A stretch of DNA of 64,000 nucleotides from Rubrivivax sp. (lineage in GTDB: Bacteria > Pseudomonadota > Gammaproteobacteria > Burkholderiales > Burkholderiaceae_C), in the NCBI GenBank assembly GCA_020852865.1, contig JADYZZ010000027.1:1-64000 (forward strand). The letters are read 5' to 3'. Below are positions 46,502 through 55,588 of this stretch, piece after piece. Both the position numbers and the translations under genes were made by a program. The notes under the pieces are model-generated. The model did no database searches. It worked only from the letters and a program-made list of their open reading frames with translations, and was not told the DNA's origin. Position 1 is the first letter of the stretch. Every line of letters begins with the position of its first letter.

Positions 46502-47017
46502 TGCGCGGGCCGGGCATGCCGGCCCGGCCCTGCGCGCGCGGGACGCCGACGCTCAGAGCATTCCGAGCCCGCCAGCGGCCCGGTGTTCTTGAAGGAACCG
46601 CCGCCTTCCGCTTTGTCGTGGGCGTTTGATGTTCCTGTTCCCCGAGAGCCCGGTTTGCCGGCACGCCGAGCGCGTCGGCCGCATGCTCGCACGCGTGGCC
46701 GGCAGCCACGCGGCCGAGCTCGGCGCGGCGCCGCCGCGCAGCGGGCGCGCAGGCGCCTGAGAACGCGCGGCCCGGCGACGGGCCCTCCGGCCGCACCTCA
46801 CCGGCCGCACCCCACCGGCAGTCGCGTGAACCTCCCGAGGTCATCCCGAGCGGCTCAGGCGAATGTGCCGGCGGTCACCCGCATCGGTGACCGCCGGCAC
46901 TTTCGCGGAGTCGAGGCCGTGCGGATCATCGCCGCATTGCCCGACGCGTCGGCTGAACAGGAGACGAACGGCCATCGACGGGCATCGACGCAGGACATCC
47001 GAGCCAAGGAGCAGATC
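46502..47017. other. Intergenic region with a long perfect inverted repeat
   Basis: About 515 bases between two exported-protein genes. It holds a 15-bp perfect hairpin at 46865-46900 (annotated separately). A possible 43-residue reading frame at 46629-46760 (MFLFPESPVCRHAERVGRML and onwards) has no good ribosome site and was not accepted as a gene. Confidence 0.4.
46865..46900 (+). terminator. Perfect 15-bp hairpin, terminator or operator
   Basis: GTGCCGGCGGTCACC (46865-46879) and its exact inverse (46886-46900) with a CGCATC loop, followed by TTT. It is the longest perfect inverted repeat seen in the window. It lies 364 bp after the preceding gene and 117 bp before the next, so it may be an orphan terminator or a protein-binding site upstream of the gene at 47018. 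Confidence 0.5.
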
Positions 47018-47533
47018 ATGGGATTCCATCGCCACCTGAGCACCGCCGCACTGGCCGCCGCTGCCGCGCTGACGCTGGGCGCCGCCGGCGCCTGGGCGCA
47101 GGTCAGCCCTACGCAGGAGGACCGCAGCCAGCTCGCGGCCGACCGCGCCGCGCTGGCCCGCGAGCGCGCCGGCGCGGCCGCCGACGAGGCGCGGCTGCGG
47201 CGCGACAAGGCCGAAGGCCGCATGGCCGCCGAGTCGAAGGACTCGATGCGCGTCTACCGTGACCAGCGCGCCATCACCGGGATCAAGAAGGACCTCGCGC
47301 ACGACCGCCCGGGCACGCTGCAGGACAAGACCGACCGCGCCTTCCTCGCCGGGGAGCACAAGGCTCTGGCGAGCGACACGAAGCGCCTCGAGCGCAACCG
47401 TGCGCAGGGCCGGATGGAAGCGACCTCGCCCGATGCCGCACGCGTTCAGCAGGACCGGCGCGCGATCGCCGGCCAGGAGAAGGCCATCGCCGAGGACAAG
47501 GCCGACCTGCGTGCCGATCAGCGCAAGAAGTGA
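47018..47533 (+). CDS. Exported charged, repeat-containing helical protein
   Basis: A 171-residue exported protein. After the signal peptide (ALAAAAALTLGAAGAWAQ) the mature part is highly charged and helical (RSQLAADRAALARERAGAAA and onwards). It contains an internal duplication: residues around EGRMAAESKDSMRVYRDQRA correspond to QGRMEATSPDAARVQQDRRA. Such proteins often form periplasmic coiled coils or act in stress protection; no family was recognised. The start is supported by AAGGAGCAGATC. It precedes the gene at 47619 on the same strand. Confidence 0.75.
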   Translation: MGFHRHLSTAALAAAAALTLGAAGAWAQVSPTQEDRSQLAADRAALARERAGAAADEARLRRDKAEGRMAAESKDSMRVYRDQRAITGIKKDLAHDRPGTLQDKTDRAFLAGEHKALASDTKRLERNRAQGRMEATSPDAARVQQDRRAIAGQEKAIAEDKADLRADQRKK

Positions 47534-47618
47534 ATCCCGCCGGCCTCGCGGCCGAGCCCTGACCCGCGGATGGCCGCAGCCTCCTGCGCCCACTGCACCG
47601 AAATTCCCGGAGACTCCC

Positions 47619-48170
47619 GTGAGCAGCACAAGCAGACCGCCCGCATTGGGCGACCACATCGTGATGGCCTTGTTCGGCACCTACGGCGGCGCCGACGGGG
47701 CCGTGCGCCAGCTCGGCGCGGCCGGCGTGCCGCTTTCGGCGATCTCGGTCGTCGCCCGCAACTACCACAGCGAGGACCAGCCGGTGGGCTACTTCAACGC
47801 CGGCGAGCGCGCGCGCTTCTACGGCAAGCTGGGCGCCTTCTGGGGCGGGCTGGCCGGCCTGCTGCTGGGCTCGGGCTTCTTCTTCCTGCCCGTGATCGGG
47901 CCGATGGTGGTGCTGGGGCCGCTCACTTCGGTCATCGTCGGCGGGATCGAAGGTGCGATTCTGGGCGGCGGGGCGTCGGCGCTGGTCGGCGCGCTCATGG
48001 CGATCGGCGTGCCCAGGAACTCCGTCGTGCGCTACGAGAGCGCGATCAAGGCCGACAAGTTCCTTGTCACCGTCCATGCGGGCAAGAACGAAACGGCGCG
48101 CATCCAGAAGCTGCTCGGGGAGGCCGGCGGCAGTGCGCTCGAGGTCCATGATCTGAGCGCGGCCGGCTGA
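47619..48170 (+). CDS. Membrane protein with GSP17M/YflT-like N-terminus
   Basis: A 183-residue protein. Residues about 15-55 (IVMALFGTYGGADGAVRQLG, then AAGVPLSAISVVARN) match the alternating pattern of the general stress protein 17M/YflT domain. The central part has glycine-rich membrane helices (GGLAGLLLGSGFFFLPVIGP, VVLGPLTSVIVGGIEGAILG). The C-terminus returns to a soluble alpha/beta ending (DKFLVTVHAGKNETARIQKLLG). It may be a stress-related membrane protein. It starts with a GTG at 47619 preceded by CCCGGAG. Confidence 0.75.
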   Translation: MSSTSRPPALGDHIVMALFGTYGGADGAVRQLGAAGVPLSAISVVARNYHSEDQPVGYFNAGERARFYGKLGAFWGGLAGLLLGSGFFFLPVIGPMVVLGPLTSVIVGGIEGAILGGGASALVGALMAIGVPRNSVVRYESAIKADKFLVTVHAGKNETARIQKLLGEAGGSALEVHDLSAAG

Positions 48171-48288
48171 GCGACGCGGCGCGCGCGCGTGACGGCCGAC
48201 AGCGGACATCGCTTCCGATCCCGCAGCGCAGCGCACCGGAGTGGACCGGACTGCACCGCGTCGCAGTGCATCGAACGGCGAACGCATC

Positions 48289-49512
48289 ATGCCGGCCAAG
48301 CCATCCGCAGCAGCCGCGCGCGGCGGCGACGCGCCGACGGCGCTGGTGCTGCAAGGCGGCGGCGCACTGGGCGCCTACCAGGCCGGCGCCTACGAGGCGC
48401 TGGCGCTGCAAGGCGAGCGCGTGTCCTGGGTCGTGGGCATCTCGATCGGTGCGATCAATGCCGCGCTGATCGCGGGCAACCGGTGCGAGCGCCGGGTCGA
48501 GCGCCTGCGTGCGTTCTGGGAGCGCGTGAGCGTCGCGCTGCTGCCGTCGGCCACGCTTGGCGCGTGGTTCGCTCCGATGCGTCGATGGTGGGACGACGGC
48601 ATGGCGATGCTCGGCGCCTGGCAGGGCATCGAAGGCTTCTTTCGCCCGCGCCCGCCCTGGGCCTGGTGGCCGCGGGCGCCGGTGAGCGTGTACGACACGG
48701 CGCCGTTGCGCGAGACACTGCGCGAGCTGGTCGACTTCGATCTGCTCGACAACGGACCGGTCCGCCTGTCGGTCGGCGCGGTCGACGTCGAGAGCGGCAA
48801 CTTCATCTACTTCGACAACCGGCAGCAGGCGATCGGCGCCGAGCACATCATGGCCAGCGGGGCGCTGCCGCCGGGCTTGCCGCCGGTGCGCGTGGGCGAG
48901 CGCTGGTACCGGGACGGCGGCATCGTCTCCAACACGCCGCTGGCGCATGTACTCGCGACGCTGGAGACGGGCCCGGATGCGCCCGTCACCATCTTCCAGG
49001 TCGACCTGTTCAATGCCCGCGGCGCGCTGCCGCAAACAATCCTCGATGCCGCCGAGCGCGAGAAGGACATCCGCTTCTCGAGCCGCACGCGCATGGTGAG
49101 CGATCGGCTGCGCGAGCGCCACCAGTTGCGTCGCCGCCTGCGCGAGCTGGCCGCCTGGCTGCCGCAGACCAAGCGAACGAGCCCGGCGGTGCGCAGTCTG
49201 CTCGCCGAGACCGCGGATCCGCCGATCACGCTGGTTCACGTCATCCATCGACACAAACCCTACGAGACCCAGACCAAGGACTACGAGTTCTCGCGCCTGT
49301 CGATGTGCGAGCACTGGGCCGCCGGCGTCGCCGACATGGCCGCGTCGCTGCAACTGCTGCAGCGCCAGCCCGCGATCGGACCGGGCGAGTTCCGCGTGCT
49401 CGATCGGCAGGCTGACACGCCGCCGCGCGCATACCGGCGCGCCGATCCGGGGGCCCCGGACGACAGGACGAACGCGGCCGGCGCGCGCCGCACCTTCGAG
49501 ACGGAGAGGTGA
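48289..49512 (+). CDS. Patatin-like phospholipase with DUF3734
   Basis: A 407-residue patatin-family hydrolase. The oxyanion loop [11 protein letters not shown], the nucleophile elbow GISIGA (Ser) and the catalytic Asp motif [11 protein letters not shown] are intact. The C-terminal [20 protein letters not shown] and [12 protein letters not shown] is the DUF3734 extension. It probably cleaves lipid or polyhydroxybutyrate ester bonds. It lies 5 bp upstream of a 3-hydroxybutyrate dehydrogenase gene and is surely cotranscribed with it. Confidence 0.92.
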   Translation: MPAKPSAAAARGGDAPTALVLQGGGALGAYQAGAYEALALQGERVSWVVGISIGAINAALIAGNRCERRVERLRAFWERVSVALLPSATLGAWFAPMRRWWDDGMAMLGAWQGIEGFFRPRPPWAWWPRAPVSVYDTAPLRETLRELVDFDLLDNGPVRLSVGAVDVESGNFIYFDNRQQAIGAEHIMASGALPPGLPPVRVGERWYRDGGIVSNTPLAHVLATLETGPDAPVTIFQVDLFNARGALPQTILDAAEREKDIRFSSRTRMVSDRLRERHQLRRRLRELAAWLPQTKRTSPAVRSLLAETADPPITLVHVIHRHKPYETQTKDYEFSRLSMCEHWAAGVADMAASLQLLQRQPAIGPGEFRVLDRQADTPPRAYRRADPGAPDDRTNAAGARRTFETER

Positions 49513-49517
49513 CTCCC

Positions 49518-50342
49518 ATGAGCGTCATCGACCCGAGCGTGGTACACGGCACGACCCGGCTCAGCCTGGCCGGCAAGACGGCGCTCGTCACCGGCTCGGC
49601 CAGCGGCCTGGGCCGGCGCATCGCCGAAGTGTTCGCCGAGGCGGGCGCCGCCGTGGTGATCGCCGACCTGCGGCTGGCTGAGGCGCAGGCCTGCGCCGAC
49701 GCGATCGCGTGCCAGGGGGCGCGCAGTCTGGCGCTGGCGATGGACGTCACCGACGAGGCCGCGGTCGAGGCCGGCTTCGCGCGCGTGCGCGGCCAACCGG
49801 GCGCGCTCGACATCCTGGTGAGCAACGCGGGCATCCAGATCGTCGCGCCGATCCAGGACTTCGGGTTCGCGGAGTGGAAGAAGCCGCTGGCGGTGCACCT
49901 GGACGGAGGCTTTCTCACGGCGCGCGCGGCGGTGCGCCAGATGATGGCCTCGGGCCGCGGCGGCAGCATCATCGTCATGGGCGCGGTGCACTCCAAGCAT
50001 TCGTCCAGGCTCAAGGCCCCTTACGTGGCGGCCAAGCACGGCCTGGAAGGCCTGGCCAAGGTGATCGCCAAGGAAGGCGCGCCCCACAACATCCGCAGCA
50101 ACGTCATCTGCCCGGGCTTCGTGCGCACGCCTTTGGTGGAGAAGCAGATCCCGCAGCAGGCACAGGAGCCGGGCATCAGCGAGTCAGACGTGATCGAGAA
50201 CGTCATGCTCGAGGACACCGTGGATGGCCGGTTCACCACCGTGGACGACGTCGCGCAGGCCGCGCTGACGTTTGCCGCCTGGCCGAGCAACGCCCTCACC
50301 GGGCAGTCGCTGGTCGTCAGTCACGGCTGGTTCATGCAGTGA
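49518..50342 (+). CDS. 3-hydroxybutyrate dehydrogenase
   Basis: A 274-residue SDR that interconverts 3-hydroxybutyrate and acetoacetate. It has [28 protein letters not shown], catalytic YVAAKHG and the HBDH-specific end [36 protein letters not shown] and [10 protein letters not shown]. The patatin gene directly upstream suggests a role in using stored polyhydroxybutyrate or other hydroxyalkanoate. The start at 49518 has GGAGAGG in front. Confidence 0.9.
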   Translation: MSVIDPSVVHGTTRLSLAGKTALVTGSASGLGRRIAEVFAEAGAAVVIADLRLAEAQACADAIACQGARSLALAMDVTDEAAVEAGFARVRGQPGALDILVSNAGIQIVAPIQDFGFAEWKKPLAVHLDGGFLTARAAVRQMMASGRGGSIIVMGAVHSKHSSRLKAPYVAAKHGLEGLAKVIAKEGAPHNIRSNVICPGFVRTPLVEKQIPQQAQEPGISESDVIENVMLEDTVDGRFTTVDDVAQAALTFAAWPSNALTGQSLVVSHGWFMQ

Positions 50343-50470
50343 GGGCAGAGCGGTGATGCCGTGGTGTGCCGACGTCAGGCAACCCATCGACCCGCCGATG
50401 GCGCCCGCGACACGGCACCCCGGCGCACTGTGCCGATATCCATCCACAGAGCTTCACGCAGGAGACGAAC

Positions 50471-51745
50471 ATGGCAATGCAGAGAAAGCAAGTCCTGATC
50501 CTCGGCGGCAACTTCGCCGGCCTCGGTGCGGCGCAGAAGATCCGCGACTACGCCGGCAAGGACGTCGACATCACGCTCATCGACCGCAAGGCCTATCTCG
50601 ACTACATCCCGAACATCCCGCTCGAGATGTTCGAGGGACGTGACCCCGCCAGCACGATGCACATGGACCTGATCGGGCCGCTCGCGCACGAACAGGTGGC
50701 GTTTCGCCAGGCCGAGGTGCTGGGCATCGATGTGCCCGGGCGGCGCGTGCGCGTGCGGCCCAGCGAGCGGCCCGGCGCGGTGGAGTACTGGGTCGGCTAC
50801 GACTGGCTCGTGATCGCACTCGGGGCGCGCCTGGCCTACGACGAGATCGAGGGCTTCGCCGCACACGGGCATTCGGTGTCCGACGCCTTCCTCGCCAACC
50901 GCCTGATGGATTACCTGAAGCACGATTACAAGGGCGGCCCGATCGCGGTGGGCTCGGCGCGCTTCGAGCAGGGCAGCAAGGGTCGTCCGGCCTGGCTCAA
51001 GACCGCGCTCGCAGCCTGCGAAGGGCCGCCCGTGGAGGTGTCGCTGGCGCTGGCGCATTGGCTGCAGACCAACGGCAAGGGCGGCCCGAGGAACATCACG
51101 CTGTTCACGCCGGCTCCGATGATCGCCGAGGACGCCGGCGAGAAGGTGGTCGGCCAGCTCCTCGAAGCGGCCTCGAAGATGGGCTTCGGCTACGTCAACA
51201 ACACGCAGGGCATCCGGCGCCTGACCGCCGAGGGCGTCGAGTTCGCCGACGGACGCAAGCTCGCTGCCGAACTCGCGATCGTGTTCCCGAACTGGCGGCC
51301 GCACGAGTTCCTGCGTGGGCTGCCGATCGCCGACGAGGTGGGCTTCATCGTCACCGACACGCTGATGCGCAACCCCGAGCACCCCGAGATCCTGGCCTGC
51401 GGCGACGCGGCCGCGCTCACGGTGCCCAAGCTCGGCGCGATCGGGCACCAGCAGACCGACATCGTCGGACGCCAGATCGCGCGCGATCTGGGCCGCATGA
51501 GCCCCGCGAAGGCCGACACGCCGCTCAAGCCGGTCGTCGTGTGCATCGGCGACATGGGCGGCGGCAAGGCCTTCTATATCCATGCCGACGCGTGGTACGG
51601 CGGTCCGATGCAGGAACTGCGCATGGGGCGGCTGCCCTACCTGCAGAAGGTGGCCTACAAGGAGATGTTCTTCAAGTCCGGCGGCCGCGTGCCGGGCTGG
51701 GCCCTGCCGGCAGCCGAGTGGATGTCGGAGAAATGGGCCGGGTAG
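50471..51745 (+). CDS. Sulfide:quinone reductase-like flavoprotein
   Basis: A 424-residue FAD-dependent oxidoreductase. It begins with QVLILGGNFAGLGAAQKIRD (dinucleotide fold), followed by DITLIDRK, LVIALGARLAYDEIEG, ILACGDAAALTVPKLGAIGHQQ and PVVVCIGDMGGGKAFYI. The FAD fold and the Cys residues in AACEGPPVEV, ILACGD and VVVCIGD resemble sulfide:quinone reductases, but the cysteine spacing could also fit an NDH-2-like enzyme, so its electron donor is uncertain. The start at 50471 has CAGGAGACG upstream. It is about 128 bp downstream of the 3-hydroxybutyrate dehydrogenase gene. Confidence 0.85.
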   Translation: MAMQRKQVLILGGNFAGLGAAQKIRDYAGKDVDITLIDRKAYLDYIPNIPLEMFEGRDPASTMHMDLIGPLAHEQVAFRQAEVLGIDVPGRRVRVRPSERPGAVEYWVGYDWLVIALGARLAYDEIEGFAAHGHSVSDAFLANRLMDYLKHDYKGGPIAVGSARFEQGSKGRPAWLKTALAACEGPPVEVSLALAHWLQTNGKGGPRNITLFTPAPMIAEDAGEKVVGQLLEAASKMGFGYVNNTQGIRRLTAEGVEFADGRKLAAELAIVFPNWRPHEFLRGLPIADEVGFIVTDTLMRNPEHPEILACGDAAALTVPKLGAIGHQQTDIVGRQIARDLGRMSPAKADTPLKPVVVCIGDMGGGKAFYIHADAWYGGPMQELRMGRLPYLQKVAYKEMFFKSGGRVPGWALPAAEWMSEKWAG

Positions 51746-51818
51746 CGCCGGGAGCCCTGGCGCGCGCCGCGCGCGAGCCGCCGCTGTGCGTGCACCGCGC
51801 CACGGCGCCGGTTGCCGT

Positions 51819-52556
51819 TCAGCCGCGCCGCTCGATCGCGCGCACCGCGAGCTCGGTGCGGCTGTGTGCGTGCAGCTTGTCCATGATGCGGCTGACGTAG
51901 TTCTTCACCGTGCCTTCGGCCAGGAAGACCGTGGCCGCGATCTGCTTGTTGCTCTTGCCCTGCGCGATCAGCTCGACGATGCGCTCTTCCTTGTCGGTGA
52001 GCGGTTCGGCCAGCGGGTCGGCCGCGGCCGGCTTCCGGTTGGCGGCGGCGGTGCTCGGGCCGGCGTCGTCGGCGGCGGCGGATTGCGGACTCTCGGGCCG
52101 GCGGCCGGCCCACAGCGTGCGGAACTGCTCCATCACCTTGCGCGCGATCGAAGGCGACAGGCGCGACTCGCCGCGATGCACCGCGCGCACCGTATCGAGC
52201 ACCTCGAGCTCGGAGGCGTCCTTCAGCAAGTAGGCGTGCGCGCCGGCGCGGATCGCGTCGAAGACGAGTTCGTCGTGGTCGTACGTGGTGAGTACGACGA
52301 TGCGCGTGGCCGGCAGCCGCGCGGTGATCTCGCGCGTGGCGACGACGCCGCTGGCGCGCGGCATCTGCAAGTCCATGACGATGACGTCGGGCCGCGCCGC
52401 GAGCGCCGTCTGCACCGCCGCCAGCCCGTCGGCCGCCTCGCCGACGATCTCGATTCCGGGCTCGGTGCCGAGCATCAGCGTGAGCGCGCGCCGGATGAGC
52501 GGCTGGTCGTCGACGATCATCAGGCGCAGCGGCGGCGCCGCGGTCGGATCGTTCAT
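51819..52556 (-). CDS. NarL/LuxR-family response regulator
   Basis: A 245-residue response regulator. The receiver domain has the acidic pair D16-D17, the phospho-acceptor D62 in VIVMDLQMP, and the conserved Lys in AYLLKDAS. The C-terminal HTH is LTDKEERIVELIAQGKSNKQ and IAATVFLAEGTVKNYVSRIM. An unusually long Ala/Pro-rich linker (about residues 150-180) joins them. The cognate kinase is encoded divergently at 52838. The start overlaps the stop of the small gene upstream (ATGA), so the two are coupled. Confidence 0.95.
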   Translation of the reverse strand: MNDPTAAPPLRLMIVDDQPLIRRALTLMLGTEPGIEIVGEAADGLAAVQTALAARPDVIVMDLQMPRASGVVATREITARLPATRIVVLTTYDHDELVFDAIRAGAHAYLLKDASELEVLDTVRAVHRGESRLSPSIARKVMEQFRTLWAGRRPESPQSAAADDAGPSTAAANRKPAAADPLAEPLTDKEERIVELIAQGKSNKQIAATVFLAEGTVKNYVSRIMDKLHAHSRTELAVRAIERRG

Positions 52557-52792
52557 GGCGCGGAACCTGCAGGCGGGGCAGGCGGAGCGGGTGGCGCAGA
52601 CGGAGCCGGCGCCGCCGGCGCGCCCGGCGGCGCCTCGCCGGCCCGGCGGCCCAGCCGCACGTGCAGCTCGCCGACCAGCGCCGAGGGCATGCGCGCGGTG
52701 AAGAAGCGCAACATCGCGGCCACGGCGAGCGCGGCCTGCTCGGCCGTCAGGCCGGCACCCCTGGAAACGGCGAGCACCAGTTCGTCGAACAT
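52553..52792 (-). CDS. Small protein with helical N-terminus and Pro/Ala-rich tail
   Basis: A 79-residue protein. The first 50 residues (MFDELVLAVSRGAGLTAEQA, ALAVAAMLRFFTARMPSALV, GELHVRL) form a predicted helical bundle that looks conserved in Burkholderiales. The last 25 residues are an Ala/Pro-rich tail. Its stop overlaps the response-regulator start by 4 bases. It has no known function but may be part of the signalling unit. Confidence 0.65.
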   Translation of the reverse strand: MFDELVLAVSRGAGLTAEQAALAVAAMLRFFTARMPSALVGELHVRLGRRAGEAPPGAPAAPAPSAPPAPPAPPAGSAP

Positions 52793-52837
52793 CGCGGCGG
52801 CCCGCGCGCGCCAGCGCGCTGCGGGGACAATTCGAAG

Positions 52838-54715
52838 ATGCCCGACAGCGTAGCCGATCCCCAGCGCGCGACAACAGTGCCGACCGGCACTATCGAGCGC
52901 AACGAAGAGGCGACCGCAGCCCGGGCACCGCGCTGGCACATCCGCCTTGATCCGCGCCGGCATCTGGCGGCGGCCATCGGCTGGGCCATGTTCGCCGTAA
53001 TCGTGGTGGCATCGCTGGTGGCCGCGAACCTGGCGGCGACGGCAGCCGAGCGCCGCGGGCGGGCCGACTCGCAACGTCTGCTCGAGCAGTTCGCCGCGCA
53101 GATGCACCACGCGCTGGTGACGAACATCGAGACCCGGCTGACGATCATGCGCGCGACGGCGGCGCAGGTCGCGGTCTCCGGCGACCACGGCAAAGCCGCG
53201 CTGCGCCGGCATCTCGAAGCAGTGCAGGAGCAGTTTCCCGAATTCGCCTGGATCGGCGTGGCCGATGTCGAAGGGCTGGTCGTGGCCGCGACGCACGGCG
53301 TGTTCGAGGCGCGGAGCGTGGCCGATCGGCCCTGGTTCCAGGCGGCGAGTGCCGGGCCCTTCGTCGGTGAGGTGCGCCTGCACCGGCGCCTCGAAGCCCT
53401 GCTGGCGCAGGCCGCCGACGCCGGCCCGCAGCGCTACATCGACGCGGCCGCGCCGATCGTCGACGCCCGGGAGACCGCCGTCGGCGTGATCGGCGGCTAC
53501 ATGGCGTGGAGCTGGGTCGAGCAGCTGCAGCGCGAGCTGCTGGGCGCTCTGGACTCCGGCGCTCGGCTCGAGCTGGTCTTGCTGGGCGGCGACGGCCGCG
53601 TGATCGGCGGGCCCGCAGACTGGATCGGCAAACCCTTCGCCGAGCGCGACGCAAGCGTCGGCGGGCGCTACCTCGTTGCCAGGCACGATCCGCACCTGCG
53701 GGCCCGCACCGCGCTGCCCTGGAGCGTGGTCCTGCGCCAGCCCGCTGCGCTGGCGCTCGCGCCGGCGCAACTGGCCGCGCGGTCGGTCTTCCTCGGGGTG
53801 CTGGGCGCGGGGCTGCTGGCGGCGCTGGCCGCCGTGCTGCTCACGCAGGCGCTCACGCGCCGTCTGGGGGCGCTGGCCACGGCGATCGGCAGCGTGCGCC
53901 GCGGCGAGCGCAGCGCGCTGGTGCTGCCTGCCGGGCGCGACGAGGTCGGGCAGATCGGCATCGTGCTGGCCGCACTCGTCGACCAGCTGCAGCGCGAGAA
54001 GGGCGCGCTTGCGCAGCTCAACCGCGAACTCGACCAGCGCGTCGCCGAGCGCTCGGCGCGCATCGAGCGGCTGGCCGAGGAAGGCCGGGCGGCGGCGGTC
54101 ACGCGCGAGCGGCTGAGGCTGGCGCGCGAGCTGCACGACACGCTCGCGCATTCGCTGATGGCGCTGCTCGCGCAGATCCGGCTGATGCGCAAGCTGCATC
54201 GGCGCCTGGGCGAGGAGGAACTCGACGCCGAGCTCGGCCGCGCCGAGGAAGTGGCGGCGAGCGGACTGGCCGAGGCGCGCGCGGCCATCATGCAGATGCG
54301 CGACGGCGGCGTGCAGGAGGTCGGGCTCGGCGCGGCGCTGCGCGAGCTGCTCGCGCGCTTCACGCAGCGCAGCGGCATTGCCGCGGAACTGCATGCCGAC
54401 GCCGCCGCCGGGGCGATGTCGGACGAGCGCGCCCAGACGCTGTACCGCATTGCCGAGGAGGCGCTGCGCAACGTCGAGCGGCATGCCGGGGCGCAGCGGG
54501 TGACGGTCGAGCTGCGCGAGAGCGGCGAGCCCGTCGCGCCGCGCCGCCTGCTGTGCATCGCCGACGACGGCGCGGGCTTCGATCCGGGCGCTGCCGTGCC
54601 GGGCCATTACGGGCTGCGCGGCATGCGCGAGCAGGCCGTGCTGATCGAGGCCGCACTGCGCGTGCACAGCGCCCCGGGCGCGGGAACGCGCATCGAGCTC
54701 GAATTCGCGGCCTGA
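52838..54715 (+). CDS. NarL-partner sensor histidine kinase with Cache sensor
   Basis: A 625-residue membrane sensor kinase. A first helix (IGWAMFAVIVVASLVAANLA) is followed by a periplasmic double-Cache-like region of about 250 residues (FAWIGVADVEGLVVAATHGV, RYIDAAAPIVDARETAVGVI), then a second helix (FLGVLGAGLLAALAAVLLTQ), a HAMP-like and coiled-coil stretch, the HisKA_3 box ARELHDTLAHSLMALLAQIR with H433, and an ATPase ending HYGLRGMREQAVLIEAALRV. It is transcribed away from the regulator at 51819. The input signal is unknown. Confidence 0.93.
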   Translation: MPDSVADPQRATTVPTGTIERNEEATAARAPRWHIRLDPRRHLAAAIGWAMFAVIVVASLVAANLAATAAERRGRADSQRLLEQFAAQMHHALVTNIETRLTIMRATAAQVAVSGDHGKAALRRHLEAVQEQFPEFAWIGVADVEGLVVAATHGVFEARSVADRPWFQAASAGPFVGEVRLHRRLEALLAQAADAGPQRYIDAAAPIVDARETAVGVIGGYMAWSWVEQLQRELLGALDSGARLELVLLGGDGRVIGGPADWIGKPFAERDASVGGRYLVARHDPHLRARTALPWSVVLRQPAALALAPAQLAARSVFLGVLGAGLLAALAAVLLTQALTRRLGALATAIGSVRRGERSALVLPAGRDEVGQIGIVLAALVDQLQREKGALAQLNRELDQRVAERSARIERLAEEGRAAAVTRERLRLARELHDTLAHSLMALLAQIRLMRKLHRRLGEEELDAELGRAEEVAASGLAEARAAIMQMRDGGVQEVGLGAALRELLARFTQRSGIAAELHADAAAGAMSDERAQTLYRIAEEALRNVERHAGAQRVTVELRESGEPVAPRRLLCIADDGAGFDPGAAVPGHYGLRGMREQAVLIEAALRVHSAPGAGTRIELEFAA

Positions 54716-55050
54716 GCGCAGGGTCCGGGCGTTCCGGACCTGCCTTCGCGCGGGGGCCGGCGCGCGGCGTCTTCTCGAATCCGTCGCCGACTTGCAGGAC
54801 CTGCCGCCGCGGGGGACCGGCGCGCCGCAGCGCAAGCAAGCCGGCGCGCCCATCGCCGTCGTGCCTGCCGGCGGCGTCGGCGTCGTGCCGCCGGTCATGC
54901 GCAGGTCGTGACCGGCGTCGGTGCCCGGCGGTGACGCCCGGCACTGCACCACAGCGCGCGCGCTGCCTACAGTGCTCGGCCACGGGGGGCGGCCGGGCAA
55001 GGCCCGGCGCCCGGACCCCGGATCCGCACCGCAGCAAGAGGAGCCTCACC
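54716..55050. other. Intergenic region with terminator-like hairpin
   Basis: About 335 bases between the sensor kinase and an exported-protein gene. It contains a 7-bp hairpin near the kinase stop (annotated separately); no other structure or gene was recognised. Confidence 0.4.
54722..54740 (+). terminator. Terminator-like hairpin after the sensor kinase gene
   Basis: GGTCCGG (54722-54728) and CCGGACC (54734-54740) form a perfect 7-bp stem with a 5-base loop, 9 bp after the kinase stop and followed by TGCCTT. Confidence 0.45.
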
Positions 55051-55533
55051 ATGGATTCGATCGCGCTCTCGCGGCGCGCGGCGCTCGGCGCCGCCGCTGC
55101 CGTCGTACTGGCCGCCGGCGTCGCCCGGCCGGCGCACGCCCAAAACGAACTCATCCTTCTCGAGGCCGCGCGCACGGCGCCGTTCATCAACGGCGGCATC
55201 GGCAAGGACGACGAAGCCTATATGCGCAAGATCGCCAGGGACTGGCCGCTGCGCATGGCGTTCTCGGAGCGCGGCGACAACGAATTCGTCGCCGATGTCG
55301 ACCTGCTGGTTTCCGACCACAGGGGCGCGCCGATGCTTGCGCTGCCCAAGGCCGGCCCGCTGACGTACGTGATGCTGCCGCCCGGCAAGTACCGCATCAC
55401 GGCCCGCGTCAACGGCAAGACCGAGGCGCGCGAGGTGACGCTCGACGGTAAGAACGGCGTCGATGTAGCCTTCCACTGGAAGGGCAAACCGAAGGTCGAT
55501 CCATGGGACGGCAAGCTGATCGGGGCGAAGTAG
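55051..55533 (+). CDS. Exported protein with [30 protein letters not shown] fold
   Basis: A 160-residue exported protein. The signal is twin-arginine-like (LSRRAALGAAAAVVLAAGVA). The mature part (DWPLRMAFSERGDNEFVADV, DLLVSDHRGAPMLAL, TYVMLPPGKYRITARVNGKT) reads like a transthyretin-type beta sandwich common in outer surface proteins. No catalytic residues were seen. The start has AGAGGAGCC upstream. Confidence 0.75.
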   Translation: MDSIALSRRAALGAAAAVVLAAGVARPAHAQNELILLEAARTAPFINGGIGKDDEAYMRKIARDWPLRMAFSERGDNEFVADVDLLVSDHRGAPMLALPKAGPLTYVMLPPGKYRITARVNGKTEAREVTLDGKNGVDVAFHWKGKPKVDPWDGKLIGAK

Positions 55534-55588
55534 GCTCGGCGCGCGCCGGCGCGCCGCCTCGCACGGCAGGCGTGCGCCCCGCTGCGCG

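Noticed and set aside
46629-46760. Possible 43-residue protein in the gap before the charged repeat protein
   Set aside because: No convincing ribosome-binding site and no recognisable conservation or membrane segment; left as part of the intergenic entry.
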